DNA from: Salvator merianae
Taxonomy: Eukaryota > Chordata > Lepidosauria > Squamata > Teiidae
NCBI GenBank assembly: GCA_003586115.2
Contig: QVOM02000112.1
Coordinates: forward strand, 108,154,701-108,218,700
Length of the DNA: 64,000 nt
Direction: 5' to 3'
This document shows, one piece after another, positions 37,401-49,400 of the stretch. Made by a program: the position numbers and the translations under genes. The notes under the pieces were generated by a model. It was not told the origin of the DNA. It saw only the letters and a program-made list of their open reading frames with translations, and searched no databases. The first letter of the stretch is position 1. Each line of letters opens with the position of its first letter.

Positions 37401-40400
37401 ACTTTCCTGGAGTATATTCATTTACCACAGTGGAACTTACAGCTGAGTTGAAATGGTTAGGACTGTACTGTAAATTTATTTATCTAACCTTGAAAGTTAT
37501 ATTTAGATACAACTTGCCTTTTCTCTGGATGAGCAATAGATGTTTGGTTTTCCTAAATAATTGGATAGAAGTTACTAGCTGTGTGGAGTATGTATCTTTT
37601 TACATTTTTGTTTTGTTTCACTACTAGCTGTATTTTATTTATATGCACTGTGTATTTTGCATATCTGAATTTTAATTATGTTGGTCTCACAGAAATATGT
37701 ATGCGCTATTTTTTTCAGAATGGCTAGATTGAATCAAAGCTTGTTATTGTTGTAGCTGTTAATTATTAATAACTTCCAAGCTTATCTATTTTAAGCTTGG
37801 AAGTGCCAATGCACTGCATGAATAAAGAAAACGGATTTACCAAGTGAATTAATTCCCTTTTTGGCAAGGGTTATGTTGACCAACCAAGACACTTCAAGGT
37901 CAATTAAAGTTCCAAGCTCATGGGTGAGCTGCCAAAAACCATCCTGCAAAAAATGAAATAAAAAAAGTTAGTGGATGCTAGGATGTACAAATTAATAGAG
38001 TGGAGGGACATTCCTTATTGAAAATCAAGGGGAAAAATCACAATGTGAACAGGAAACATTTTTGCTAAAGATGACCACATCCCCTCATCTTTGCCTATTG
38101 GATGCAATGCATAGTGGCGATGGATAGAGCTGAAGTCAGTGGTAGCTGGGGCTGGAGTCAAATATGAGAAGGGTTTACCATTTCTCTCTCCATCTTCTCT
38201 GCCTTTCCCCATCTTTCTGTACATACAGCAGGGCCACCAACATGTCACCCCAGGCACTCATGTGCTCCCTTTGCTTTCTGCCGTAAGAATGCCTGAACCC
38301 ACTGAAACAAACTAGTCAACTGGAAGTAGAATTCAAAGAAGTAGCCAGGGATAAGTAACTGAGTGGTATTGTAGCACCTTAGAGACTAACAGAAGAAAGA
38401 AGTTTGTAGCATGAGCGTTTGTAGACTAAGCCTACTACAACAGATCCAGAATTCACAATTACCATCTACGAATGTTCAAATTCAAACATTCCAAGATGGA
38501 ACAGAGCTCACAGTGCAACAGCCATTCACACTGTGATGGCCGGAGCATCCTGGCAATGGGCTTCATGCTGGGCTGCCCACGCCATGACAGTGGCCCGGAA
38601 AACATCCAGCCGCTGCCATGACGACTGGGGATATGCCACAAGTGTGCAGTCACACCACACTGCGCAGTGTTTGCACCTGGAAGTAGGTGCAAACGCTGCA
38701 TACTGGGAGCAGTCCAGCTGCTCCTGGTACATCTGTGAAACATGATTTTGTGCTCCACAGCTAGTAGTGATCAGGAGTGGCTGTAGTCTGCTCCAGGTTG
38801 CTTCGGCCTCTGCAAAGTGCGGACACACCTCATTAGTGAACGTCCAATCACTCACTAGTAAGTGCGAACAGGCCCTTAGTCTGCTGTTAGCCTCCAAGGT
38901 GTTACTATATCCCCTTGCTAGCCAACTGGAAGATATAATCCTTTTCTCTCTGAACTCAAAGCACTTTCTCTTCATCCTCTAGATCCTGAAGAAGCTTAAG
39001 AAGCCAGTAGGCCCCAGGTTCAATCACAGCAGATAGAGATGTTTGAAACCTAAAGATTTTGCTTAGATATATGAACCAGAAGACATTATGGCATCCTATC
39101 TTCAGAGAACTAAAGGGTGGTATATGTGCTGTCCCCTCATATTTCTGAAACAACCCTGTAGAATAAGCTAGGTTAAAAAAGAAGTTCTGAATAAACTTCT
39201 TAACTCAGGGGGGATTCCAAATCCATCTTCAGATTTAAATTTCAGCTGGTCAGGAATGGTCAGAGAGTTCTCATGGGCCTTCCTCTTTAGACCACACTGC
39301 TAACTGCCTTCTTCAGCTGTATCAATTACCAGCCTGCTTCAAGGATAACCTGAATAGGCTGGTTTTCACTAAGCAAGGTATTTGGGAACATTAAGCCCTA
39401 TCAACAAACTCCCCCTCCAAGATTAGGGCTGGCATAGTGAATCAAGGTCAGAATCCTACAACCTTAATAGTTATGTAAAAGAAAGAATATTTCAGCAGTT
39501 GTTGCTGACATGGCAAATGACACATGCCAAAACTGCAACTTCTATGCAGCTATAAAATCTATTTGAATGCTACTCTGGATTTCATAAGCCAACCCTATCC
39601 AAGAAGCACTTACTAGCTTTCAGACCTCTGAAGCCATCCTTCCTGCTTTCTAAGCAACACTCCTCACAAACCACTTCCCCTTCTCCTCTAGTGCTACTGT
39701 CCTGCAGAAATGCATCCTTAAACTGTAAGCATGCTTATTGCTTACTTGATTTGGGAGATGTGACTGTACAGAAACCCAGCTGTGGCTTACCGATCAAATG
39801 TAAACCCAGCTGTGGCTTACTGATCAAATGTAAAGATTCCCCATCCCAGCTTAAAACCAGTTATTAGTAAAAGATATAAGGAAGCATTTTTTGCTGCCCA
39901 ACAAAAACCATAGGCTGTTTCTGCGTTTAGCTGGGTTGGACCACTCCAGCTTGAACTGTTCTACTGGAATATTTCCCAGCTGGAGTGGTCCAGCTGTTGC
40001 AGAACAAGGCTATTTGCGCTTCGGATGGTTGTTCCAGGACAGCCCCAGCACTATCCTGCATCACCCCATGCCATTCTGAACCTTGTGCAAGCTTTGGAAC
40101 CTGCTACGGCCAACAACAATTTTGTGCGCCACTGAAATAGGTCCCCCTAGTAAACCAGAACAAGGAGGTATACACCCTACCGCAAACCTCCCTAGGTCAG
40201 TTGATTCACGAGTAAGATAGCAGCAGACCTTTTTAAAAAGGTCTACAGCTGTCCCAGTCTAAGCGACGGAGCATGCTAGCAGGGGGTGTGGCCTCTCTGT
40301 GCCACACCAGAGAGCGGAAGAGAGAGACCCAGCAGTAGTCTAGGCTTTGTACTGTACCATTTTACAGGAAAGTGTGGAAAGGCCATAGTTTGCCCCAATC

Positions 40401-43400
40401 AGGAACTAGAATTGACAGCATATGAACACAATCCTAAGGCTATACTAAAATACTGAATAACACAAGATTAGAGAAACACTGGTGAATCCCTTTCTTTTCT
40501 TCTTGCAACAAGTACAAATGGGAAACGGAGTGGCTGTAGCTCAATGGCAGAGCAAAGTCCCAGGAAAGCAGAGGGTTACTGGTTCAATCCCTAGCCTCTC
40601 CCCAGAAGTAGGCAATGGCAATGTATCTCTGTCAAGAAAACTGCATAGAGGTGCCCATGGAGGTGCCCATGCAGTCAACCAGGAGCTGGTCACAACTTTT
40701 TGTTACTGATACTCAATAACAACCAAGAAATTGGAAGAGTACCTGATTCTGGAGCATGAAGAGCTGAGACCAGGATATAAACTTTAGTGGCTCCTGTACA
40801 GAAGCCGGTGTTTTTTTGCATGTCTTTTTTTTTTTTGTTAATAACTTGAAAGGAAAAAGAGAGAGACATACATACGTTACAAAAAGTATACTCAAGAAAA
40901 ATTTTGTTTTATCCCAGTACCTTTAATCTATGTCTAGGGAAAAGCGCCCTCATTTTACAAAGAGAAGAATCATAGGGCACAAGGACAACAGATTAAACTA
41001 TATAGAATCATAGAATCATAGAGTTGGAAGGGACCTCCAGGGTCATCGAGTCCAACCCCCTGCTCAATGCAGGATTCACTAAAGCATCCCAGACAGATAT
41101 CTGTCCAGCCTTTCCTTGAAGATCTCCAGTGAAGGAGAGCCCACCACCTCCTGTGGTAACCCGTTCCAGTGACTGATTGCCCTTACGGTCAGGAAGTTTT
41201 TCCTAATATCTAGCCTGTATCTACTCCCTTGAATTTTCATCCCATTGTTTCTAGTCCTTCCTTCTTGCGCAACTGAGAATAGGGCCAATCCTTCTGCACT
41301 GTGACAGCCCTTCAGATACTTGAAAACAGCTATCATGTCTCCTCTCAGTCTTCTCTTCTGCAGGCTAAACATTCCTAGGTCCTTTAACCGTTCCTCGTAG
41401 GACATGGTTTGCAGACCACTCACCATTTTGGTCGCCCTTCTCTGAACTTGTTTCAGTTTGTCAATGTCTTTTTTAAACTGGGGTGCCCAGAACTGGACAC
41501 AATACTCCAGATGAGGTCTGACCAAGGAAGAGTAAAGTGGGACAATTACTTCTCGTGATCTAGACTCTATACTCCTCCTGATACAGCCCAGGATGGTATT
41601 TACCTTTTTTGCAGTTGCATCATATAAAGACTTGCCTCTTCCTGAAACATCCTGAAGAAGATAAAAGTGGACAATAAAGTGCAGCCTCAAAAGAATTCAT
41701 CTGAGAAGGAGTAGTTTTTGCTAATTTTTCCAATTTTGGTGGAGCTTCTATAAGGGGAAATTTTGCCTGGGGTTTTCCCTGCTGAAAATTATCCTGCTTC
41801 TTGTACTTTTAGGGAATGCAAAAAAGTTGCTGTCACGCAATGGCTTCTGTTTTGCCCCTTCAGAACTGAGTTTAGGAACATCCAATTGGGAAGGGTCTAA
41901 TTTGTTCAGCACCCAAGAGAAGCTCGTTCTCTCTTCTTGATTCTTAATCTCATGTGCTCCAAACCCAATGCTAGGAGACCCATGTTCAAATCCTGTGCCA
42001 AAAGTAGAAGTAACAGCTGTCTGCAGAGTAGAGAATTACTGTATTATTATTTTAGTCTCAGACTGGATTCACACAATTTCTATTTTTGTACATTACCATT
42101 CACAATCTTATAAAAATTGGTTAGCAAGCTTTTGTGTTAGCTCTGAGCCCCATGAAACCAAAGAACAATTTAATTGGGAGAAGACTATGGGTCCTCTTTT
42201 CACATCTGGGGGCTAGGCCTTCAAGTACTGCAATTCTGGACTTCCATTAGACATGCTATGGAAACAATCCTAAAAAAACCCAGTCTCTCTCACTCCTGAA
42301 CTTGTCCTTTTGCTGGACGTTAGCACAAATAGTTCACAAATCAAAAATAAATCCTTAGTTAAATTTATGCTGGCAGCAGCAAAAAATGGTATTGCTCAGT
42401 ACTGGAAACAGTGAAGTATCATTGAATCAATGAAGCATTAATCTCCCAAATTCTTAACATACATGGCAACCCCCTTAAAAAAGAGCTAACCACTATCAGG
42501 CATCCTTTCTTTACACATTGACAATCTCAGTCACCTATAGAAGGGCAATTTCTATTTTCTCTCTCTTCTTTTTGGAAATGTATCTATGGCCTCTTAAATC
42601 TTGAATTACTATTTGCTTTATACCTAACTCTCCAGACAAGCCATAAAACTGACTCGACCATCCACTCCCTCCCCACCTCTCTTCTTTTCTCTCCTCCCTT
42701 TTTCCACAACACTGATTTAGACTGCATCCAGACATCACTTATTTATTCCATTATATTTGGATATTCCAGAATAAAGCCTGGATTTTCTAGAATATCCAGG
42801 CTTTATTCTGGAATATCCAAATATAGTGGAATAAGTAAGCAATACCTGGATGCAGCCTTGGAGTAGACAGAATAGAAAATACTACCCCACTGTTTATGGG
42901 TTATCATTCTGTTTCATTGTTGTCCAGCCATTTTATGCTTTACAGCAATCTAAGAAAACATCACTGTTACTCTGTTTTCTGCCATCTCTTCTCTCTTTCA
43001 TATGCTTCCTCTTTGGGCAAGCTGTCCATTTTCTTTCTCCACCTTTCTGCCTTGAATATTATTCATAGGCTGCCAACTTGTTCTCTCTGAATTACCTCCC
43101 CTCAGAGTAGGCTGACAACTTTCTTTCCTTACCTCTCCCCCCAAGTCTAGATTGTTATTTACAAACCACCAATGGAACCTCCATAGGGCTCTGATGCATT
43201 CTAAGCAACATAAATATTGCCACATGGATTGCTGGTTTAAGATCTGTTTATTGTTAAATGCCATTGCAGAAATGTTCAGTGTATGACTGCCTGTCACATT
43301 ATACATATATCTGTTGCATGTTCACTGAAACCGAATAAAATGCATTCCAATTCCAGTGCAGTTTCTATAACTGCAAATTTTGCCTGGGTTTTTACCTGCT

Positions 43401-46400
43401 AAAAATTACCCAGGCTTCCTGCACATGTAGTGAATGCAAAGAGGTTGCTGTTGTGCAACGGCCTCTGTTTTGCCCCATCAGAGCTGGGGTTAGAAACAGC
43501 ACACTGGGAAGGGTGTAATTTGTCTTGCGTCCAAGAGAAGCTGCTTACCTCTTCTTGATTCCTAATCTTAGGGGCTCCAAACCCAAAGCTAGAAGATCCA
43601 CCTGCAAATTTTGCACTCAAAGGACGAGCATCAGGTATCTGCGGAGTACAGAATTAGTATATTATTATTTTAGTTTCAGACTGGATCCATAAAATTTCTG
43701 GTTTTCTACATTATCATTCACAACCTTATAAAAACTGGTTGCAAGCCCTCTGTACCAGCTATGGTGATGTGTTTCCCTAACTGTATGGCCAAAAGGAAAA
43801 AGATTCCCAGAATCTGTGCCCTTACGATTCTAAACGCTGACCCAACCTATCATTAGCACAAAATACAGAAGAACTCAGAAATATGTGTTACTGTAGCACC
43901 CATGTGCAAGATAATGGGCTAGCAAGCTTTTGCGTTAGCTTCAAGCACACATGGAACTAAAAACTGATTTAATTGGGAGAAGATACGGAGCTCCGGTCAC
44001 ACCTTATATTTAAAATGAATGGAGGCTGTCTTCAGCCCCCAGAAACCGGACACCAAAGTGTGTTTCTGGTTTTTCTGAGGACTTTCTAGGCTGGAATGGG
44101 ACTATACTGAAATCAGACAGCCCCAGCACTGAATCCATTTCAGCCAGAAATGGACCCAGGTAAAGGGCTACCATCCAGCTCAGCAGTGGTGTAGAGGGTA
44201 CCCAGCAAGCTCTCTGGCACTTTTTTTAATTCATATTTTTATTGAATTTTTTAATTATACAAAAAGAAATTACAAAAAATAACAGATTATAACAAAGAAA
44301 ACAGTGCTTCCCCCGAAAAAGAATATATATTGAAAAGGAAAGAAAAAAACAAACAAAAAACAATAACTAATACCCCACCACCACACTACCAAACTACCCT
44401 TGTGAACACTGGTTGACAACTTTAGATTACTTCTTCCATCTTCTTTCTCTTTCATTTTCATTTTAGCTGGACCAAAGAGTTAGTTTTATTATTTCTTCTC
44501 TCAATTCTTCCGGCGCTTGGGGTCTTGTTAAAAAATACAATAAATCTTTCCATTGTTTGTTTTACAAAACAATTTGATACCTTGACTTTTAAATCTTATT
44601 TCCTGCATTTTAACAAATGTATATTGTTCCTCTAAATACCTGTACCAATTATCTAATGTCCATTTAGTACTTTCCCTCCATCCCAATACAATTGTGGATT
44701 GTGCTGCAAGTATCATTTGAGCAAATACATACTGTTTTTCCTCCCTTATTCTCCCTGATGTCACTTCAAAAAAAACAAAACAACTAGTTCAGGCGATAAA
44801 TTCAAATTTAAATTTAAAATATCATTAATTTTATTCTGAATAACTCTCCAGAACAATTTTATAGTATCACATTCCCACCAAGGTGAAAATAAGTACCTCT
44901 CTGTCCACACCCATGCCAGCATTGCGGTGACATCATGGTTGTCATATGTGCTAATTGTGCTGGTGTCCTATACCTTCTATAGAATATTTTAAGAACCATC
45001 TCTTGTACCCTATTATTCTTTCATTAATTTTCTTCATTTTTTCCCCAACATTTTCCCTTTTAATATTAATATCTGACTGCCATATTTGAAACATGCTTTC
45101 CATTATTTCATTCTTTAGATTCGTTAATAAATCATATATTTTACTCCCTATACCTTTCAACCTCCTCAAACTTTCTTCCAATAATTCCTCTATCTCTGTC
45201 AATGGCCTGTAGATCACTAAATGTATATTATTAGTTACAGACCAATTTCTCAAAGAATTATAAGTTAGCCATCTTCTCCCCAAAGCCTGTCTTATTTCCT
45301 GTTCCCTCCATTCCCCTCCAATATTATATAGATCCTTTAAATATTTAAACCCATTTTTCTTTAATTGGTGTAGTATTCTTTCTTCTATCACCTGTTGATC
45401 CTTATTTATATATTCAATAATTCTATATTTTGATATTTGTGGTGCTAATTTATGTTGATAGATTCTCCAGACTTCCATAACTTGTTTCATCGGTCCATAA
45501 TATTCTCTAAATTTTCTCTCTGGCATTTTACCCAACATTAAATTACTATTTTCTAAATTGTGTATCTTTTTCTCTATCTTTACCCACTTTTCTTTCATTT
45601 TAATTTCTAACTCTATTAATTTTTTATTTGGAAAGCCACATAATATTTATCCAGAGTCGGAATAGACCATCCTCCTTCATTACTTCTCATATTTACTTTA
45701 CTTTAATTTCAATTTCTACCCCGCCCTATATCGAGGGGTCCCAGGGCAGCTAACAAAAACATACCAAAAAACAATTACAATACAAACACCATAAAAACAT
45801 TATAAAAACATCATAAAACATACAAAAAACTTACAAAGCTTATAAAAGCTATTACAGTAAAAATACCATAAAAACATTATAAAAACATCATAAAAAATAT
45901 TTCATGGCCCCCACCACAAAACTACCCTCACCCAACAATACAACAGTCCAGCATCAATGAGGGGGGCTTCTCAGAGGGTCAAGGACCATATGCCTGGGCA
46001 AAGAGAAAGGACTTTACCAGGCGCCGAAACCCAAACAGGGATGGCACCTGGCGAATCTCAGTAGGGAGGCTGTTCCACAACCTGAGGGCAGCCACAGAGA
46101 AAATCCTCACCCTCACCCCCCGCACTAATGCAGAGGAAGGGACCACCAGGAAGGACTCCCCTTGTGACCTCAGCGTGCAGGCAGGCACATATGGGTGGAG
46201 GCACTCCTTCAGGTAGGCAGGGCCCAAACCATTTAGGGCTTTATTTAGGGGTGCGAAGCTGAAAGGGCAAACCTGGTTGTGAAGCACTGGACGGTGCCTG
46301 TGCAGCCCTGCCAGCCCCTCCCCGCCAGGAAGCAGTGCAAATGCACCTCCCTCAATCTTCGCTTGATCACACAGGTCAGAATCAGGACAGCAAATTACTT

Positions 46401-49400
46401 CTCCAGCCTTCCCCAGGTTCAGGGGAGCATCAGGTGCACCTCAGTGCAGTTCAGGACTGCTGGGGCTGTTAGCAAGTGCAGATGCTCTTGACTAGCGAGG
46501 GAATAAGAACATTCTTGCTAAGTGCAAAAACAGCCAGGGTTCCTTAATACTCCACTTCAGGAGCAGATCAACAGCTCTCTGGCACTTGTGTCACCTGGAG
46601 GGGGTGACATGAACTGGTCAGTGCTGGCCATGTTAGTTCTGTGCAGCCCACAGAGCTGCCTCATTTCGCATCATGCCGGGAAGGACCTGACCCTGCCATC
46701 CCAACCCTGCTGCTTCTCCGCTGACCCTGCCACTGCCACTTACCCCTTACCCCCCTGCTACTGCTGCCACCACCCTCGCTCCCCACCGCCACCACACTGA
46801 AGCTTCCTTTTTTCTCAGGCAAATGTGATCCACAATGGCTTGGTGTGGTGGTAGCACACTCACGAGAGGTGTGCTGTCTCCCAGGTGCACGAATCAAAGA
46901 TGTGACTGATAGCTTATTGAGGCTCTTCAGTCCTATGGACTACTACCCATTCCTGCTAATACATGTAGGCACAAATGACACTGCAAGAAAGGACTTTGCA
47001 ACCATCTGCAGTGACTTCGAAGACCTTGGCAAGAAAGTGAAGGAACTGGGAGCACAAGTAGTTTTCTCATCTATCCTTCCTGTGGATGGTCATGGAAAAA
47101 GAAGATGGGTCAGGATTCTTGAGGTGAACAATTGGCTACGTCAATGGTGCTATCGGCAAGGATTTGGATTTCTGAACCATGGAGAAAACTACCTATATGA
47201 TGGACTCCTTGCAAGAGATGGGCTGCACCTTACAAAGACAGGGAAGAATGTATTTGGCAAGCGCCTTGCTTCACTCATCAGGAGAGCTTTAAACTAAAAC
47301 AAAAGGGGAAGGGAAATAAAAAGTCAAAGAAAAATACTCAGTCAATCAATACAGGCGATATTCTTGCTACCAGATGTAGAAGTAAAGAACAAAAGCAAAA
47401 GGTTTGTAAGGAAAGTGGAGGAGTCAAGCTTGTAAGAGGTATCAGTCACAAACTAAAATGCTTCTACACCAATGCACAGAGTATGAGAAATAAAAAAGGA
47501 GAATTGGAGATCCTAACACAGGAAGATAAATATGATGTCATAGGCATTACGGAAACCTGGTGGGATAACGCACATGAATGGAACACGGATATCGAAGGCG
47601 ACAACTTATTTTTGCGAAACAGACTTAACAAAAGAGGAGGGGGTATTGCACTGTATGTTAAAAAAGCATTTGTCTCCTCAGAGATTCAGGTTTCAGAGAA
47701 TGGAAGCCCAGTAGAATCTGTCTGGGTAAGAATTCAAGGAGAGAACAACAGAAAGGACACCAATGTAGGAGTTTATTATAGGCCCCCTGGACAAACAGAA
47801 GATATGGATGCTCTCTTTCTAGATCAGATGGCTAAACTCTCAAGAAAGCATGACATAGTGCTTATGGGAGATTTTAACTATCCAGACATTTGTTGGGAAT
47901 CCCTCTCAGGCAAATGTCACAAGTCTAATAAGTTCTTATCCTCTCTTGCTGACAACTTCATCTACCAAAAGGTGGAGGAGAAAACAAGAGGACTGGCTAT
48001 CCTCGATCTAATTCTTACCAACAGGGAGGAAATGGTTGAGGAAATCAGAGTTTCTGGGACCTAAAGAGGCAGTGACCATGCTATCCTTGAATTCTGGATA
48101 ATAAGGGAAGGAAAGCCTGAGAGGACTCAGACTTCAAAGTTGGACTTCAGACGGGCGGATTTTGATGGACTCAGAAGGAGGGTAGGAAGGATCAAATGGT
48201 TGAATGTACTAAAGGATAGAAATGTCCAAGAAGGATGGGATACTTTGCGAAATGCAATACTAGATGCACAATCTTTAACAATTCCTCAAAGAAAGAAGAA
48301 CGGGAAGCATCTAAAGAGACCAGGGTGGATAAACCCAAAACTTAAAAACTTGCTAAAGAGGAAAAAAGAAATGTTCAAGAAATGGAAGGAGGGGTATATA
48401 TCTAAAGAAGAATATAATGTAGTCTGCACAAACTGCAGGGCAAGTATCAGAAAAGCTAAAGCTAGAAATGAATTGAGGCTTGCAAGAGAGACTAAAAACA
48501 ATAAAAAGGGGTTTGGGGGATATGTCAAAAGCAAAAGAAAAGTTAAAGAGGCTATAGGATGTTTACAGAGTGAAAATGTTGAATTGATAAACAATGATAT
48601 TGAGAAGGCTGAGCTTCTGAACTCCTATTTTGTATCTGTTTTCTCTAAGAAAGATAGCGTAACAGCGACTGACCTTCGTTGTGCTAGTGAAGGAATAAGA
48701 GAATCAAAACAAATAATCGAAACAGAGAGGGTAAGGGAATACTTAGCTAATTTAAATGAATTTTAGCCTCCAGGTCCAAATGGATTACATCCTAGGGTAC
48801 TGAAGGAATTAGCAGGGGTTATTGCTGAACCACTTGCTGTAATCTTTGAAAATTCATGGAGAACAGGAGAAGTCCCAGATGATTGGAGAAGGGCAAACGT
48901 TGTCCCTATCTTCAAAAAAGGGAAGAAGGCGGACCCAGGGAACTACAGACCTGTTAGCCTGACTTCAATACCAGGAAAATTTTTTGAACAAAGTATTAAA
49001 CAACATGTATGCCAGCATTTGGACAGGAATTCAGTAATTAACCGTAGTCAACATGGGTTTGTAACAAACAAGTCATGTCAGACTAATCCAATTTCATTCT
49101 ATGACAAAATCACTGAGTGGGGTTGATCAGGGAAATGCCGTAGACATAGTATATCTTGACTTCAGCAAAGCATTTGACAAAGTATCTCATACCATCCTCA
49201 TTGAAAAAATGATCAAATATGGGATTGACAAGGTAACTGTTAGGTGGGTTCATAACTGGCTTAGTGATCGTACTCAAAGAGTGGTTATAAATGGCTGCAC
49301 ATCCAATTGGAAGAAAGTCTCAAGCGGTGTACCACAAGGCTCTGTGCTGGGCCCAGTTATGTTTAACATTTTTATAAATGATCTGGATGAGGGAGTTGAG

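Larger units (their letters stand above)
37944..40742 (-). other. PARP4 intron: Harbinger-like element, SINE, short repeats
   Basis: It holds a Harbinger-like element (about 38500-38875), a dispersed repeat fragment at 38365-38420, a 30-bp direct duplication at 39772-39831 and a tRNA-type SINE at 40528-40715. Otherwise nothing is recognisable. The open frame at 38956-39153 (minus) lacks PARP4 resemblance. Confidence 0.6.
44208..46587 (-). mobile_element. L1 LINE insertion (5'-truncated) with 15-bp target duplication
   Basis: The exact repeat agctctctggcactt flanks the insert (44208-44222 and 46573-46587). The minus strand carries the L1 ORF2 C-terminal part: an open frame at 45598-44951, then the [20 protein letters not shown] motif near 44880-44810, with a T-rich left end as the poly(A) tail. 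The uninterrupted site is seen in unit B at 57245-57265. Nested within are an L2 3' end (45680-46270) and a Harbinger-like piece (46276-46538). Confidence 0.88.

Noticed and set aside
38956..39153. Candidate PARP4 exon on the minus strand
   Set aside because: It is open, but no acceptor/donor pair gives a phase matching 40743 or 37943, and those two exons already join directly into a conserved sequence.
40528..40600. Possible tRNA gene
   Set aside because: A- and B-box-like blocks exist, but the 3' acceptor half and anticodon arm do not form. The downstream body is that of a SINE.
48286..48594. Hydrophobic minus-strand frame of 102 codons
   Set aside because: It is the antisense shadow of the CR1 ORF2 lysine-rich connector.
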